64,000 nucleotides of DNA from Aliiglaciecola sp. 3_MG-2023 (GCF_030548205.1 NZ_JAUORV010000012.1:62001-126000); one strand, 5' to 3'. Shown: positions 8,197-17,907, counted from the stretch's first letter. Notes: a model not told the origin generated them from the sequence alone. Numbers and translations are program-made.

Positions 8197-9329
8197 TTGA
8201 TTATGAAACGCTGCGCGTTATCTGGTGGGTGTTAATTGGTGTATTACTCATAGGCTTCGCGGTAACTGACGGTTTCGATTTAGGCGTAGGCGCATTGTTA
8301 ACGCTGATAGGTAAAACGGATCAAGAACGACGAGTCATGATCAATACCATTGGTCCCCATTGGGATGGTAACCAGGTGTGGTTTATTACTGCCGGTGGTG
8401 CCATTTTTGCAGCATGGCCAATGATATATGCCACCGCTTTTTCTGGTCTTTACTTAGCATTAGCGCTGACCTTAATTGCACTTTGGATGCGTCCGCTGGG
8501 CTTTGATTATCGCAGTAAGCTGACTAATAAAAAGTGGCGAATGATGTGGGATTGGGCGCTATTTGCAGGCGGTTTCATTCCAGCCTTAATCTTTGGTGTG
8601 GCTTTCGGTAACTTGCTGCTAGGCATTCCGTTTGAGTTAGATGAAACATTGAAATCGACTTATACTGGATCGTTCTTTGGATTACTCACGCCATTTGCAT
8701 TGCTCACTGGCCTAGTTTCGGTTGCTATGTTGCTAAACCATGGGGCCACTTGGCTGCAGCTTAAATCTGACGGTGACTTATATCAACGGGCACGTTCTGT
8801 GTCAGTGATATTAGCGTCAGCAACAGCCGCTCTATTTTCCCTAGCCGGCGTGTATTTAGCCATCGGTGTTGACGGTTACCAAATTACTTCAACTATTGAT
8901 GTAGCAGCAACAAGCAACCCATTACTTAAAAGCGTATCTGTGGTCAGTGGTGGATGGTTGCATAACTACAGCGCCTACCCTTGGATGGTCGCGGCACCTG
9001 TTTTGGGTATTGTTGCGGCACTAGCTTCTGCTTTGTTTTCTAGCAAAGGTAAAAGTGGCAAAGCCTTCACGGCGAGTGGTTTAAGTATTGCCGGTATCAT
9101 TTTAACCGCTGGTTTTTCCATGTTTCCCTTTCTATTGCCAAGCAGCGTCATGCCTGACGCGAGTTTAACAGTTTGGGATGCAACCTCATCATATTTAACG
9201 CTGCAAACCATGTTTATCGTGGCCTGTGTATTTGTACCTATTGTGCTGTGTTACACAGCTTACGGTTTCTGGGTCATGCGGGGACGAGTAAAACAAGCTG
9301 ACTTGAACAAGTCTCACGCAATTTATTAA
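8193..9329 (+). CDS. cydB: Cytochrome bd quinol oxidase subunit II
   Basis: A 378-residue polytopic membrane protein beginning [12 protein letters not shown], as in E. coli CydB, with conserved [11 protein letters not shown] and [10 protein letters not shown] motifs in the first helices. It pairs with CydA to form the oxidase core. The ATGA overlap with cydA (4 bases) and the 19-base gap to cydX indicate one transcript. Nothing is missing or unusual in the sequence. Confidence 0.95.
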   Translation: MIDYETLRVIWWVLIGVLLIGFAVTDGFDLGVGALLTLIGKTDQERRVMINTIGPHWDGNQVWFITAGGAIFAAWPMIYATAFSGLYLALALTLIALWMRPLGFDYRSKLTNKKWRMMWDWALFAGGFIPALIFGVAFGNLLLGIPFELDETLKSTYTGSFFGLLTPFALLTGLVSVAMLLNHGATWLQLKSDGDLYQRARSVSVILASATAALFSLAGVYLAIGVDGYQITSTIDVAATSNPLLKSVSVVSGGWLHNYSAYPWMVAAPVLGIVAALASALFSSKGKSGKAFTASGLSIAGIILTAGFSMFPFLLPSSVMPDASLTVWDATSSYLTLQTMFIVACVFVPIVLCYTAYGFWVMRGRVKQADLNKSHAIY

Positions 9330-9348
9330 CAGTTACAGGAGAAAAATT

Positions 9349-9459
9349 ATGTGGTATTTCACATGGATCTTAGGCGTTTTATTAGCATGTTCATTTGGCA
9401 TTATTAACGCCATGTGGCTTGAGTCAACAGAAGATATGGATCGCTCGGACGAATCATAA
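9349..9459 (+). CDS. cydX: Cytochrome bd accessory subunit CydX
   Basis: A 36-residue single-helix protein that starts MWYFTWILGVLLACSFG and ends in an acidic tail. The MWYFTWILG start and a glutamate after the helix (MWLES) are the CydX/YbgT hallmarks. It stabilises the haems of the bd complex. An AGGAG ribosome site at 9337-9341 lies 7 bases before the ATG. Its stop overlaps the cydD start (TAATG). Confidence 0.92.
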   Translation: MWYFTWILGVLLACSFGIINAMWLESTEDMDRSDES

Positions 9460-11063
9460 TGGCGACTGAAATAACACCTCAGGCAACACTATGGCTAAGG
9501 GGGCAAAGCAAGGAATTTCGCGTGCCCCAAAGCAAGGTGTTTTTGCTGCGCCTAATACAGTTCGGTGCGCAAATTGTCACCTTTTGGTTTTTTGCTGCAA
9601 TGATGATGTCGATTGTTGTCGAGCAACAAACGATCGAAGGGCGAGAGGTGTTATACCTTGGTATTGCGTCAAGTATTTGGTTGGCCAGTGTGTATTTTGC
9701 AGATAGCTTGTCGGCTATCTGCAAAACTCAAGTTGAAAGCCAGCTTGAGGACAATATTCAACACATTTGGCAGCAACAACAAACGGCTTTAATTCGCCGC
9801 TATTCACCGGCTTATTGGCAGCAATTGATGTTCGATCACATAACTGATGTGGGTAATTACGTCAGTCAATACTGTGTTCAAAAATGGCTAGCGGCAACTA
9901 CGCCGCTGGTGATATTGCTGCTCATTGCTCCCATTAACTACGTAGTGGCAGTATCGCTACTGCTTTGTATGCCTGTGGTTCCTTTGTTTATGATTATTGT
10001 TGGCAAGGGAGCGGCGGCACTTCATCGTAAACACTTTATCGCTTTAGAACGATTAGGGGCGATGTTTTCAGATAGATTAAAAGCCTTGCCTTTGATAACC
10101 ACCACTAACCGACATCAAGAGCAACAAATGCGATTGAGTCAGGCCAGTAATATTGTCAACGCTAAAACCATGAAAGTCGTTTCTGTGGCGTTTCTTTCGT
10201 CTACTGTCCTGGATTTCTTTTCCACCTTATCAATTGCATTAGTGGCAGTCTTCATTGGTTTTAGCTTAATAGGCGAATTCGAATTTGGTCCGGCAATGGA
10301 TTTGCAAACAGGTCTTTTCATGTTACTGGTGGCACCTTTATTATTTGCAGAACTAAAAACCTTAGGAAAATACTATCATCAAAAATCTAAAGCTGAAGCG
10401 AGTGCTGAACGTTTTGCAGAAATATTTCAAGAGGTTAGTTCACCAATAAGACAACAAAAATTTAATGGCATAGATTGGCTTAACTTTCAGGTCAAAAATC
10501 CCAATATTTGTGCCAAAAAAATCTCAATTAGTCCCGGAGATTGGGTATTTCTAGAAGGCAAATCCGGCGCCGGTAAAACGGTATTGCTAGAGGCTTTAAT
10601 GGGCTTTAGAGAAGCTTCACATCAGTTCCCTGCCACTTGCTACTTGCTCACCCAAGATACCGTCGTATTGGATAATACCCTAAGGTATAACCTCACATTA
10701 GGGAAAACTATCCCCGATCATTTGCTTTGGGAGGTGTTGGTCGACGTTGAGCTAAATGACTGGGCATTTAAACTGAGACAACAACTCGATACACCATTAG
10801 GTGACTATCCACCTTTATCGGGAGGTGAAGCTCAGCGTTTAGCCTTAGCTCGTATATTATTAATTAACGCTGATGTGGTATTTCTTGATGAGCCCACAGC
10901 CCACCTGACTCAAGAACAGCATAAAGCACTGAGCATTTTGTTGCATCAGCGATTGCAACAAAAGACTGTCATTTGGGCATCACATAAGTCCATACCTTCA
11001 CACTGGTTTACACAACAATGGCAACTTGATGATGGCAATTTAAGGTTCCCTAATGAAACATAA
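9459..11063 (+). CDS. cydD: Heterodimeric ABC exporter subunit CydD
   Basis: 534 residues: an N-terminal six-helix membrane domain (about 20-320) followed by an ATPase domain with Walker A EGKSGAGKT, signature LSGGEAQRLALAR and Walker B VVFLDEPTA. With CydC it exports glutathione and cysteine to the periplasm and is needed for assembly of cytochrome bd and c-type cytochromes. It starts inside the cydX stop codon and overlaps cydC by 11 bases. In this operon its thiol substrate is also the cofactor for persulfide chemistry, so the linkage may be doubly functional (inference). Confidence 0.92.
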   Translation: MATEITPQATLWLRGQSKEFRVPQSKVFLLRLIQFGAQIVTFWFFAAMMMSIVVEQQTIEGREVLYLGIASSIWLASVYFADSLSAICKTQVESQLEDNIQHIWQQQQTALIRRYSPAYWQQLMFDHITDVGNYVSQYCVQKWLAATTPLVILLLIAPINYVVAVSLLLCMPVVPLFMIIVGKGAAALHRKHFIALERLGAMFSDRLKALPLITTTNRHQEQQMRLSQASNIVNAKTMKVVSVAFLSSTVLDFFSTLSIALVAVFIGFSLIGEFEFGPAMDLQTGLFMLLVAPLLFAELKTLGKYYHQKSKAEASAERFAEIFQEVSSPIRQQKFNGIDWLNFQVKNPNICAKKISISPGDWVFLEGKSGAGKTVLLEALMGFREASHQFPATCYLLTQDTVVLDNTLRYNLTLGKTIPDHLLWEVLVDVELNDWAFKLRQQLDTPLGDYPPLSGGEAQRLALARILLINADVVFLDEPTAHLTQEQHKALSILLHQRLQQKTVIWASHKSIPSHWFTQQWQLDDGNLRFPNET

Positions 11064-12594
11064 AAAACTGTTAGGGATTAGCCTAATACTCGCCATTGTG
11101 CATGTTCTGGTGGGGTTCACCATTTTGTTGGTGTCCTCCTGGTTTATTGCCGCATCAGCCATTGCTGGAATGGGTTTTAACTACATGTTGCCCGCAGTGG
11201 TCATTCGAGGCCTCGCTATTTTGCGTATAGCTTCTGGTTATTTCAATATGCTGTTTGGCCACCATCACTTACTCAACTCCTTGGCCGACATTCGTCTATC
11301 TATATTCCAATCTTTAGCTGACAAGCATGTCATTAAAAGAGACGTTTCATTGAACGCCCTCGCCTATCAAAGTGAAGAAGTCGCTTCAATCTGGATTGCT
11401 TGGGTGGGCCAAAATGCAGGCGTGTTTTTGTCCATCAGTATCCTCATGTGTTGTGCTGTCGTGTTTACCCCTTTATTGACCTGGCCATTAATCGTGTTTC
11501 TATTGGTCTTTAGTGCTATTTACGTTGCATTGGTGTTGAGCACCTTATCCTACGCAGCAAAACTGGCTAAATACCAAAAAGCGGCTCAGTTGAGCTTAAT
11601 TCAACATATCGAAAGCGCACCTATTTGGCACATGCAGAATCAATTGCAGCCTCCTAAATTAACCCAAATTCGTAGCTTACAGAATCGTATGCAATCGAAT
11701 ACTCGATTAGCGGCCCTATTCACCTCTATCACCAGTATTTCAACCTTGTGTTTTATTTTAGTCAATCATGCCGGAGCACACCTTGGGAACAGTTTGTTTG
11801 TGATTATTCCCATGGCACTGCTGAGCGTAAATGATTGGCTGGGCCGCTCCATTGAGTCACAAAATAAGTTAGCCACTTACCATATCGCCAATAAAAGTTT
11901 GACGACTTTGCAACAGGACGCTGTATCTATTTATCGCCATGACACTGAAGTACAGATCCTGACAGTCTCTCATTTTGAAGCCCAAAATACCCATATGCCT
12001 GAGGTATCGGCTACTTTCAGCCCTGCTAGTTTGAGTTTAATTGTAGGTAGTTCCGGGGCAGGAAAAAGTCGATTTCTACAAGCAATTGCAGGCTTAATCC
12101 CTAGTCAAGGAAGTCGTCAGGTCAATCAAATAGAGGTGCCAAGTGGTTTACTCAACGACAGCCTGTATATAGAACAATTTCCCTACTGTCTTTCAGACAC
12201 CCTAAAGAGTAACTTGCTTATTGCTAATCCCAATGCGTCGGATACACACTTAATGGACGTACTTAAACAAGTTGGTTTGGGCTACATGACAGACATTAAC
12301 CAATGGATTGGAGAGAACGGTCGACGTTTTTCAGGTGGTGAAAGAAAACGTTTAGGTTTGGCTCGCGCACTGTTAAGTCAAGCTAATTTAATTTTAATCG
12401 ATGAACCATTTGAAGCACTGGATGAAACAAATATTGAAATTGCTTGTAAACATATAAACCAACTCTCCCAGCATAAAATTGTGTTGGTAGCCTCCCACAT
12501 TATTCCTCGCCAACTCAAAATAGATCAACAAATATCACTTGATCCAAAGGTGCAGCCTGAATTAAGCAAAGAAGGAATCATTCATCATGAATAA
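11053..12594 (+). CDS. cydC: Heterodimeric ABC exporter subunit CydC
   Basis: 513 residues: membrane domain (about 1-280) and ATPase domain with GSSGAGKS, FSGGERKRLGLARALL and LILIDEPFEALD. It is the partner of CydD in thiol export and bd oxidase assembly. It overlaps cydD by 11 bases and the persulfide dioxygenase gene by 8 bases, so translation is probably coupled from the oxidase genes into the sulfur genes. The gene order cydABX-cydDC is common; the continuation into a persulfide dioxygenase is not usual. Confidence 0.9.
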   Translation: MKHKKLLGISLILAIVHVLVGFTILLVSSWFIAASAIAGMGFNYMLPAVVIRGLAILRIASGYFNMLFGHHHLLNSLADIRLSIFQSLADKHVIKRDVSLNALAYQSEEVASIWIAWVGQNAGVFLSISILMCCAVVFTPLLTWPLIVFLLVFSAIYVALVLSTLSYAAKLAKYQKAAQLSLIQHIESAPIWHMQNQLQPPKLTQIRSLQNRMQSNTRLAALFTSITSISTLCFILVNHAGAHLGNSLFVIIPMALLSVNDWLGRSIESQNKLATYHIANKSLTTLQQDAVSIYRHDTEVQILTVSHFEAQNTHMPEVSATFSPASLSLIVGSSGAGKSRFLQAIAGLIPSQGSRQVNQIEVPSGLLNDSLYIEQFPYCLSDTLKSNLLIANPNASDTHLMDVLKQVGLGYMTDINQWIGENGRRFSGGERKRLGLARALLSQANLILIDEPFEALDETNIEIACKHINQLSQHKIVLVASHIIPRQLKIDQQISLDPKVQPELSKEGIIHHE

Positions 12595-13459
12595 ACTCAT
12601 TATTCAACCATTTCTGGATGAAAAGACCAATACGATGACCTATGTTATAACCGACAAAACCTGCAACCTGTCGGCAGTAATTGATCCTGTTTTAGATTTT
12701 GATGCTAATTCAGGCACCCTTTCATCTGCCAGTGCAGATAAGGTGATCAAATATTTGGATGATAATAATTTCTCTTTAGAGTGGATACTTGAAACCCATG
12801 CCCACGCAGATCATATAACTGCCTCCCAATATATTAAAGAAAAACGCGGGGGCGAAATTGGCATTGGCGAACATATTCGCATCGTCCAATCCACCTTCAA
12901 AAAAATCTTTAACTTAGCGGCATCTTTTCCATGTGACGGCAGTCAATTTGATCATTTATTTAGCGACGGGGAAATAATTAAATTAGGCCATCTAGACATT
13001 CAAGTCATGAATACCCCTGGTCATACGCCTGCCTGTGTGAGTTATTTGATTGAAGACGCCGTATTTGTTGGTGACACTCTATTTATGCCCGATTATGGTA
13101 CTGCTAGAGCTGACTTTCCAAACGGCAGCGCAAAAGCGTTATACCAATCTATTCAGAAAATACTTGCCTTGCCTGGGGACACCCGAATCTTTGTCGCCCA
13201 TGATTATAAAGCTGAAGGTCGTAATGAATATGCCTGGGAAACCACCGTTTTTCAGCAATTACGCAATAACATTCACGTAAAACAAGGGGTTAGCGAAAAC
13301 GATTTCGTAAAGCTGCGTAATGAACGTGATAAAACGCTCCCTGCGCCAAAACTACTTTTACCCTCTATTCAACTGAATATTCGCGCAGGACTGATGCCCG
13401 ACAGCGAAGATAATGGTATTTGTTATTTAAAAATACCGCTAACCGTAAAGCTAGGTTAA
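12587..13459 (+). CDS. Persulfide dioxygenase (ETHE1/Blh-like metallo-beta-lactamase fold)
   Basis: 290 residues. Metal-binding motif THAHADH (His71, His73, Asp75, His76), GHT with His146, GDT with Asp163 and AHDY with His205 are all present. The family oxidises glutathione persulfide to sulfite with a single iron, removing the product of SQR. The length and the C-terminal region NIRAGLMP resemble the Blh type found with TauE and DUF442 genes in BigR-type operons. It overlaps cydC by 8 bases and lies 3 bases before the exporter gene. A glyoxalase II role is unlikely given the context and the single-iron motif pattern. Confidence 0.85.
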   Translation: MNKLIIQPFLDEKTNTMTYVITDKTCNLSAVIDPVLDFDANSGTLSSASADKVIKYLDDNNFSLEWILETHAHADHITASQYIKEKRGGEIGIGEHIRIVQSTFKKIFNLAASFPCDGSQFDHLFSDGEIIKLGHLDIQVMNTPGHTPACVSYLIEDAVFVGDTLFMPDYGTARADFPNGSAKALYQSIQKILALPGDTRIFVAHDYKAEGRNEYAWETTVFQQLRNNIHVKQGVSENDFVKLRNERDKTLPAPKLLLPSIQLNIRAGLMPDSEDNGICYLKIPLTVKLG

Positions 13460-13462
13460 CCC

Positions 13463-14221
13463 ATGACTGATCCGATAATTTGGTTGGGTGCTATAACCAT
13501 GGGGTTAAGTCTTGGTTTACTGGGATCTGGCGGCAGCATTTTAACCCTACCTTTGTTAATTTTCATTGCCAAAGAGCCTGAAAAAATCGCCATAGCGGAA
13601 TCCTTACTAATAGTTGGATTAGTGGCGTTAGTGGGCACCCTAACCCACTATTTCAAAGGCAATATAATTTATAAATTGGTCATCTATTTTGGCATACCGA
13701 GCATGTTTGCAGCGTACGGGGGAGCCTACCTAGCTCAATTTGTCAGCGCCCAACTACAATTGCTTATATTTGCAGGGATTATGCTATTGGCGAGTGTTTT
13801 CATGCTGAAGCCAGTTTCCCCTCTAACGAATAATCCAACACCTCCTCATTCAGGATTCTGGTTGATCCCCGCAAGTTTATTGGTGGGATGTTTAGCGGGT
13901 TTAATCGGCGTTGGTGGCGGTTTTCTGATTGTGCCTGCACTGATGTTTATTGCAAAAATTCCGATTAAACAGGCTGTGGGTACCAGTTTAGTCATTATAG
14001 TCATGCAGAGTATTAGTGGATTCTCCCAATATTTACAGATATTTCAAGATGCAGACATCCGCTTAAATTGGCCACTAGTGACACTAATAAGCGGCTGTGC
14101 GATAGGGGGTATTTTAGTGGGATTACAGGTAGCAGATAAACTTCCACAAACAGTGATTAAGCGACTATTTGCGGCGGGTTTAATAGGTTTGTCGGCCTAC
14201 ACCTTTATCGCAAACTTTTAA
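13463..14221 (+). CDS. TauE/SafE-family sulfite/anion exporter
   Basis: 252 residues with about eight hydrophobic helices. Two glycine-rich repeats are seen, GSGGSILTLPLL near residue 20 and GVGGGFLIVPAL near 150, the internal duplication typical of TauE/SafE. The family exports sulfite, sulfoacetate and similar anions; here it would remove sulfite made by the dioxygenase. It lies 3 bases after that gene and 13 bases before the DUF442 gene, so it belongs to the same operon. Substrate is inferred from context. Confidence 0.82.
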   Translation: MTDPIIWLGAITMGLSLGLLGSGGSILTLPLLIFIAKEPEKIAIAESLLIVGLVALVGTLTHYFKGNIIYKLVIYFGIPSMFAAYGGAYLAQFVSAQLQLLIFAGIMLLASVFMLKPVSPLTNNPTPPHSGFWLIPASLLVGCLAGLIGVGGGFLIVPALMFIAKIPIKQAVGTSLVIIVMQSISGFSQYLQIFQDADIRLNWPLVTLISGCAIGGILVGLQVADKLPQTVIKRLFAAGLIGLSAYTFIANF

Positions 14222-14234
14222 TCGAGGATGTGCT

Positions 14235-14648
14235 ATGTCGATTGTTAATTTAAACGACCACTTTTCAGTATCTGGTGAACTAAACAAACAACAGCTATCT
14301 GAGTTAATTGAAAATGGTTTAACCATGCTAATTAACGTTCGGCCTGACAATGAAACCGACCAACAAAAGACGAGCAGAGAGTGGAAGTTGCTTTGTGATT
14401 CACTAGGTGTTAGCTATCAACATATCCCAGTTAATTCAGGTTGTTATGCAAAACAGCAAATTGCATTATTCAAACAGGTGCTTGAGCAACAAAATGGCTT
14501 AGTCCATTGTTTTTGCCGAAGTGGTACCCGGGCTGCCCATCTTTGGGCTTTAAGTCAAAAAGAACAGTCTTCTTTCCAACAACTACAAAGAATATGCAGT
14601 TCCAAGGGATACGATTTGTCGGCAATTAAAGACTATTTTGCGGATTAA
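14235..14648 (+). CDS. DUF442 (TIGR01244) rhodanese/phosphatase-like sulfur protein
   Basis: 137 residues with the active-site loop HCFCRSGTRA near residues 92-101. CRSGTR is a six-residue rhodanese-like loop that could hold a persulfide. Members of this family are found alone or fused to Blh-type persulfide dioxygenases, and are thought to transfer sulfane sulfur. INVRPDNE near residue 33 is also typical. It is the last gene of the cyd-sulfur operon; 99 bases then separate it from the chemoreceptor gene. Confidence 0.78.
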   Translation: MSIVNLNDHFSVSGELNKQQLSELIENGLTMLINVRPDNETDQQKTSREWKLLCDSLGVSYQHIPVNSGCYAKQQIALFKQVLEQQNGLVHCFCRSGTRAAHLWALSQKEQSSFQQLQRICSSKGYDLSAIKDYFAD

Positions 14649-14747
14649 GGTTTGAATCTACAAAAATAGACTAGACTAAAAGAAAAAGAATAACGCGACA
14701 CAATAGCGTCGCACAATACGTTTGCGGCAATAGTAGAGGAATTAGCA

Positions 14748-16382
14748 ATGATTTTTTTACGTAGGTTTTCATTGATCTACCGATTAAGTTTGATCGTCAT
14801 TCTAATGGTACTCGTTCTCGTACTGCTTAGTTTCAGTGTGTTGAATCATCATTATGAATCATTGGAACAACAAGCGTATAAAGAAAACAAAAGCGTTGTA
14901 GATGTAGCATACAGCGTTATCGAACATTTCCATCAATTAGCAAGCACCCAACAACTCAGTGAAGACGATGCAAAAGCAATGGCGATTGCGACTGTGAGTG
15001 AGCTTAGATACGACAACAATAATTATTTTTGGCTGCAGGATGCTGCACCGAATATGATAATGCATCCCTTTAAACCAGCCCTAAATGGCCAATCTTTATA
15101 CGACAGTACCGATGCTAATGGAAAAACGTTTTTCCGAGAGATGGCATTGTTAGTCAAAAATCAAGGCAGCGGCTTTGTCACTTATGTTTGGCCACTTCCA
15201 GGTGAAGAAGAGCCCACCGCTAAGATATCCTATGTTAAAGAATTTAGTCCTTGGGGATGGACTATAGGCTCGGGAATTTACTTAGATAAACTGGATGCCT
15301 TTTATGCCAAACTGCGCAATTCTTATATTCTCGAAGCCTTTATTGGATTGGTTTTTATTTTAGGCGCGACTTGGTTAATTAGTAAGAGCATTACCGGTCC
15401 TATTCAAGAAGCCAGTGAACGCATGCGCGACATAGCACAGGGCGAAGGAGATTTAACCCGGCAATTACCAGTACAAGGAAATGACGAAATAACACAACTA
15501 AACCAATTTTTTAATCAATTTACCTCCAAAATACGAGAATCTCTTGTTCAGGTACGCACCATCATCGAAGAATTAATTGCGCAATCTAACTCTGTTGCTA
15601 GTGTTAGCCAAAGCAGTAATACCTTTGCCCAACAGCAAAGTGAGGCTACTTTGCAAGTAGCCGATGCTATCGACAAAATGACTAAACAAATAGGTGAAGT
15701 TAGTAATAGTGCTTTGAATGCTGAAAACACGACTAGTGACGCAAAAAACAATACGCAAGCGGGTGCTGTAGCGGTTAATCGCACTGTAGAAGATATTCAA
15801 TCTTTAACCAGTAATATTGATCAAGTTAATTCCGTTGTTTCTCAATTAGCCAAACAGAGCGAAAATATTGGTAGCGTCCTCGATGTGATACGAGCGATTG
15901 CAGAACAAACCAACTTACTAGCATTAAACGCTGCCATTGAAGCAGCTCGCGCTGGCGAACAAGGTCGAGGCTTTGCAGTCGTTGCAGATGAAGTCCGCAC
16001 ATTAGCTAGCCGCACTGGACATAGTACTGATGAAATTCAAAGCATGATTGAAAAATTACAAAGTGATGCTAAAGCTGCAGTAGAAGCCGTGAAAACGAGC
16101 CAAGATACATCCCAAAAAACGGTCGGTAACATAAACGAAGCTAATCAGACACTGCAAGAGGTAGCCCGACTAATGGGCCAAATGTCACAAATGAATACCC
16201 AGATAGCCCAAGCCACAGAACAGCAAACTCAAGCGGCTCAAGCCATCAATTTACGACTGGATGATTTAAACGCTGCCTCAGAGCAATCAGTTACCACGGC
16301 GACCACGTTAAACCAAGCTAGCCAGGCTCTCAAAGCCCTCAGTGATAAAGTGCATACTGTGGTAAATCGCTTTATACTATAA
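14748..16382 (+). CDS. Methyl-accepting chemotaxis protein with single Cache domain
   Basis: 544 residues: transmembrane helix at about 12-30; a periplasmic sCache_2-type sensor (about 35-185, with NNNYFWLQD and [13 protein letters not shown]); a second helix (about 190-212); HAMP (about 213-265); and a cytoplasmic coiled coil whose hairpin tip reads [18 protein letters not shown]. There is no C-terminal pentapeptide for methylase docking. The sCache_2 fold usually binds small organic acids or amino acids. It follows the sulfur operon by 99 bases; an AGAGG site at 14736-14740 serves the ATG. Linkage to sulfide or redox taxis is possible but not shown. Confidence 0.88.
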   Translation: MIFLRRFSLIYRLSLIVILMVLVLVLLSFSVLNHHYESLEQQAYKENKSVVDVAYSVIEHFHQLASTQQLSEDDAKAMAIATVSELRYDNNNYFWLQDAAPNMIMHPFKPALNGQSLYDSTDANGKTFFREMALLVKNQGSGFVTYVWPLPGEEEPTAKISYVKEFSPWGWTIGSGIYLDKLDAFYAKLRNSYILEAFIGLVFILGATWLISKSITGPIQEASERMRDIAQGEGDLTRQLPVQGNDEITQLNQFFNQFTSKIRESLVQVRTIIEELIAQSNSVASVSQSSNTFAQQQSEATLQVADAIDKMTKQIGEVSNSALNAENTTSDAKNNTQAGAVAVNRTVEDIQSLTSNIDQVNSVVSQLAKQSENIGSVLDVIRAIAEQTNLLALNAAIEAARAGEQGRGFAVVADEVRTLASRTGHSTDEIQSMIEKLQSDAKAAVEAVKTSQDTSQKTVGNINEANQTLQEVARLMGQMSQMNTQIAQATEQQTQAAQAINLRLDDLNAASEQSVTTATTLNQASQALKALSDKVHTVVNRFIL

Positions 16383-16583
16383 ATTGGTATACAGTTGTTC
16401 GGTAATTAACCAAGCCTAAATGCTTAAATATGTATTGCTGCGCAATCACGTTGAATCAGTATGGTTAAACCCCAACGATATGTTCTTGGTAACAGAAAAA
16501 TAGTAGTATTATTCTCCCTTGAGCGAAAATTCGAACCTTATCTAATGTTACTATCTCTTCAAGACATACTACGGAAATAAATC

Positions 16584-17078
16584 ATGCGCGTGATTTTCTC
16601 ACACGGAAAAGAAAGTGGTCCTTGGGGCTCAAAAATACGTAAATTAGCTGAAGTCGCTAAACATCACGGATATACAGTTGATAGCATTGATTACTCTGGC
16701 ATCATGAATGCCGATGTGCGAGTCGACAAGCTAATAAAGGTGCTATCTGACATCAAAGAACCCGTGCTTTTAGTGGGCTCTTCTATGGGCGGCTATGTGT
16801 CTATGGTAGCGGCACAAAATCAACTTTGTAGCGGCCTGTTCTTGCTCGCTCCTGCCCTCTTTATGCCCGGTTACATAAATCAAACCTATGCGCCCAATAC
16901 TGAGCATATTTGCATTGTCCATGGCCTAAATGATGAGGTTATTCCTTATCAACATTCACAAAAGTATGCTGAAATATCAGGCTGTGAATTACATCTCATT
17001 CAAGGGGATCACAGACTTAACACATCAATGCCTGAGGTTACCGATATATTTCAGACATTCCTCAAGCAATATCAATAA
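16584..17078 (+). CDS. Small alpha/beta hydrolase
   Basis: 164 residues. Strand-loop motif FSHGKESGPWG near the N-terminus, nucleophile elbow GSSMGGY (Ser near residue 67), a late aspartate in VHGLNDEVIPY and histidine in QGDHRL complete a plausible Ser-Asp-His triad. It is shorter than most esterases, lacking a lid domain, and resembles YqiA/RsbQ-type small hydrolases. It converges with the RNA methyltransferase gene, separated by 1 base. Substrate unknown. Confidence 0.7.
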   Translation: MRVIFSHGKESGPWGSKIRKLAEVAKHHGYTVDSIDYSGIMNADVRVDKLIKVLSDIKEPVLLVGSSMGGYVSMVAAQNQLCSGLFLLAPALFMPGYINQTYAPNTEHICIVHGLNDEVIPYQHSQKYAEISGCELHLIQGDHRLNTSMPEVTDIFQTFLKQYQ

Positions 17079-17079
17079 A

Positions 17080-17907
17080 TTAAATCGACAATTGATAGAC
17101 GCAAATATTCACTGCACTGGCTAAATTAAGTGAATCAATTTTACCACTTCCAACAATGGTATAGGCATCAGCATCACAGGCCGACAAGGCATCATTAGGT
17201 ACGCCTCTGGCTTCGTTGCCAAATAAATAGCACTGGTAATTGGCAAAATCTGAACTTTGTATTTGTTTACCTTGCATATCTAAGTAGGCAAAACCTTTAA
17301 AGCGCGTACGTAAATGCTCTAATTCAACATCTAACTCAATAGGCACATGGAATATCGCGCCCATACTGGCTCGAACCACTTTGGAATTAAACGGATCAAC
17401 ACTGTTGGGACTAAGCAATAATCGAAAACCACCAAACCAAGCGAGAGTGCGCAAAATAGTACCTAGGTTACCGGGATCTTGTACTTCATGGAGATAGATA
17501 CAACGCTCGTTCTGTGAACTGGGTTGGATTAACTCCGCGGTTTTTGTTTGCACCTCGACCGCTTTAGCTTGTGCCTCAACCGCTTTAGCTTGTGCCTCAA
17601 CCGCTCTAGCTTGTGCCTCAACCGCTTTAGGCAATGGCACGCAGGCAATGATGCCCTGGGGAGTTTTAGTATCACTCAATTGTGCCATTTGTTTTTTGTT
17701 GAGGTTTGCAATAGTGCAATCCATACTCAACTGACTGGCCCAACCTTGATATTCTTCCGTAACATACAAAGTAATATCGCCTGCGTCAGTGTGCGTTTTT
17801 AGCGCTTTTTGAAGCTCTAAAACTAAATGTTCACCTTCGACTAAATAATAACCAAATTGAGAACGATACTTTTTTTGATGGAGTTTTTTTACATCATCAA
17901 ATTTCAT
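17080..17907 (-). CDS. SpoU/TrmH-family RNA 2'-O-methyltransferase with repeat linker
   Basis: 275 residues. The N-terminal part (to ~95) resembles the RNA-binding substrate domain, and the C-terminal part (~135-275) is the knotted SpoU domain with LHEVQDPGNLGTILRT, LFGNEARGVP and SLNLASAVNICVYQ, the three signature blocks. It should methylate a ribose in rRNA or tRNA. Between the domains is a run of four near-identical heptapeptides (KAVEAQA) encoded by a 21-bp tandem repeat. Upstream begins a divergent gap before rlmE. The exact nucleotide target cannot be told. Confidence 0.82.
   Translation of the reverse strand: MKFDDVKKLHQKKYRSQFGYYLVEGEHLVLELQKALKTHTDAGDITLYVTEEYQGWASQLSMDCTIANLNKKQMAQLSDTKTPQGIIACVPLPKAVEAQARAVEAQAKAVEAQAKAVEVQTKTAELIQPSSQNERCIYLHEVQDPGNLGTILRTLAWFGGFRLLLSPNSVDPFNSKVVRASMGAIFHVPIELDVELEHLRTRFKGFAYLDMQGKQIQSSDFANYQCYLFGNEARGVPNDALSACDADAYTIVGSGKIDSLNLASAVNICVYQLSI
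17551..17634 (-). repeat. 21-bp tandem repeat inside the SpoU gene
   Basis: Four copies of a 21-bp unit (17551-17571, 17572-17592, 17593-17613, 17614-17634) differ by few bases; a more degenerate unit lies at 17530-17550. The unit length keeps the frame and encodes the heptad KAVEAQA. It lies in the linker between the two domains and is probably prone to slippage in steps of seven residues. Confidence 0.85.

Noticed and set aside
14695-14725. Possible sigma-54 promoter or operator before the chemoreceptor gene (TCGCACA...TTTGC, and a GCGAC/GTCGC inverted repeat)
   Set aside because: The spacing between the two blocks is wrong for -24/-12 and there is no TGTCA-N4-TGACA pair; the small inverted repeat is too short to call.
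17551-17634. Short tandem repeat that might be read as a CRISPR array
   Set aside because: Units are 21 bp, directly joined with no spacers, and keep the reading frame of a SpoU-family gene. No cas gene is present.
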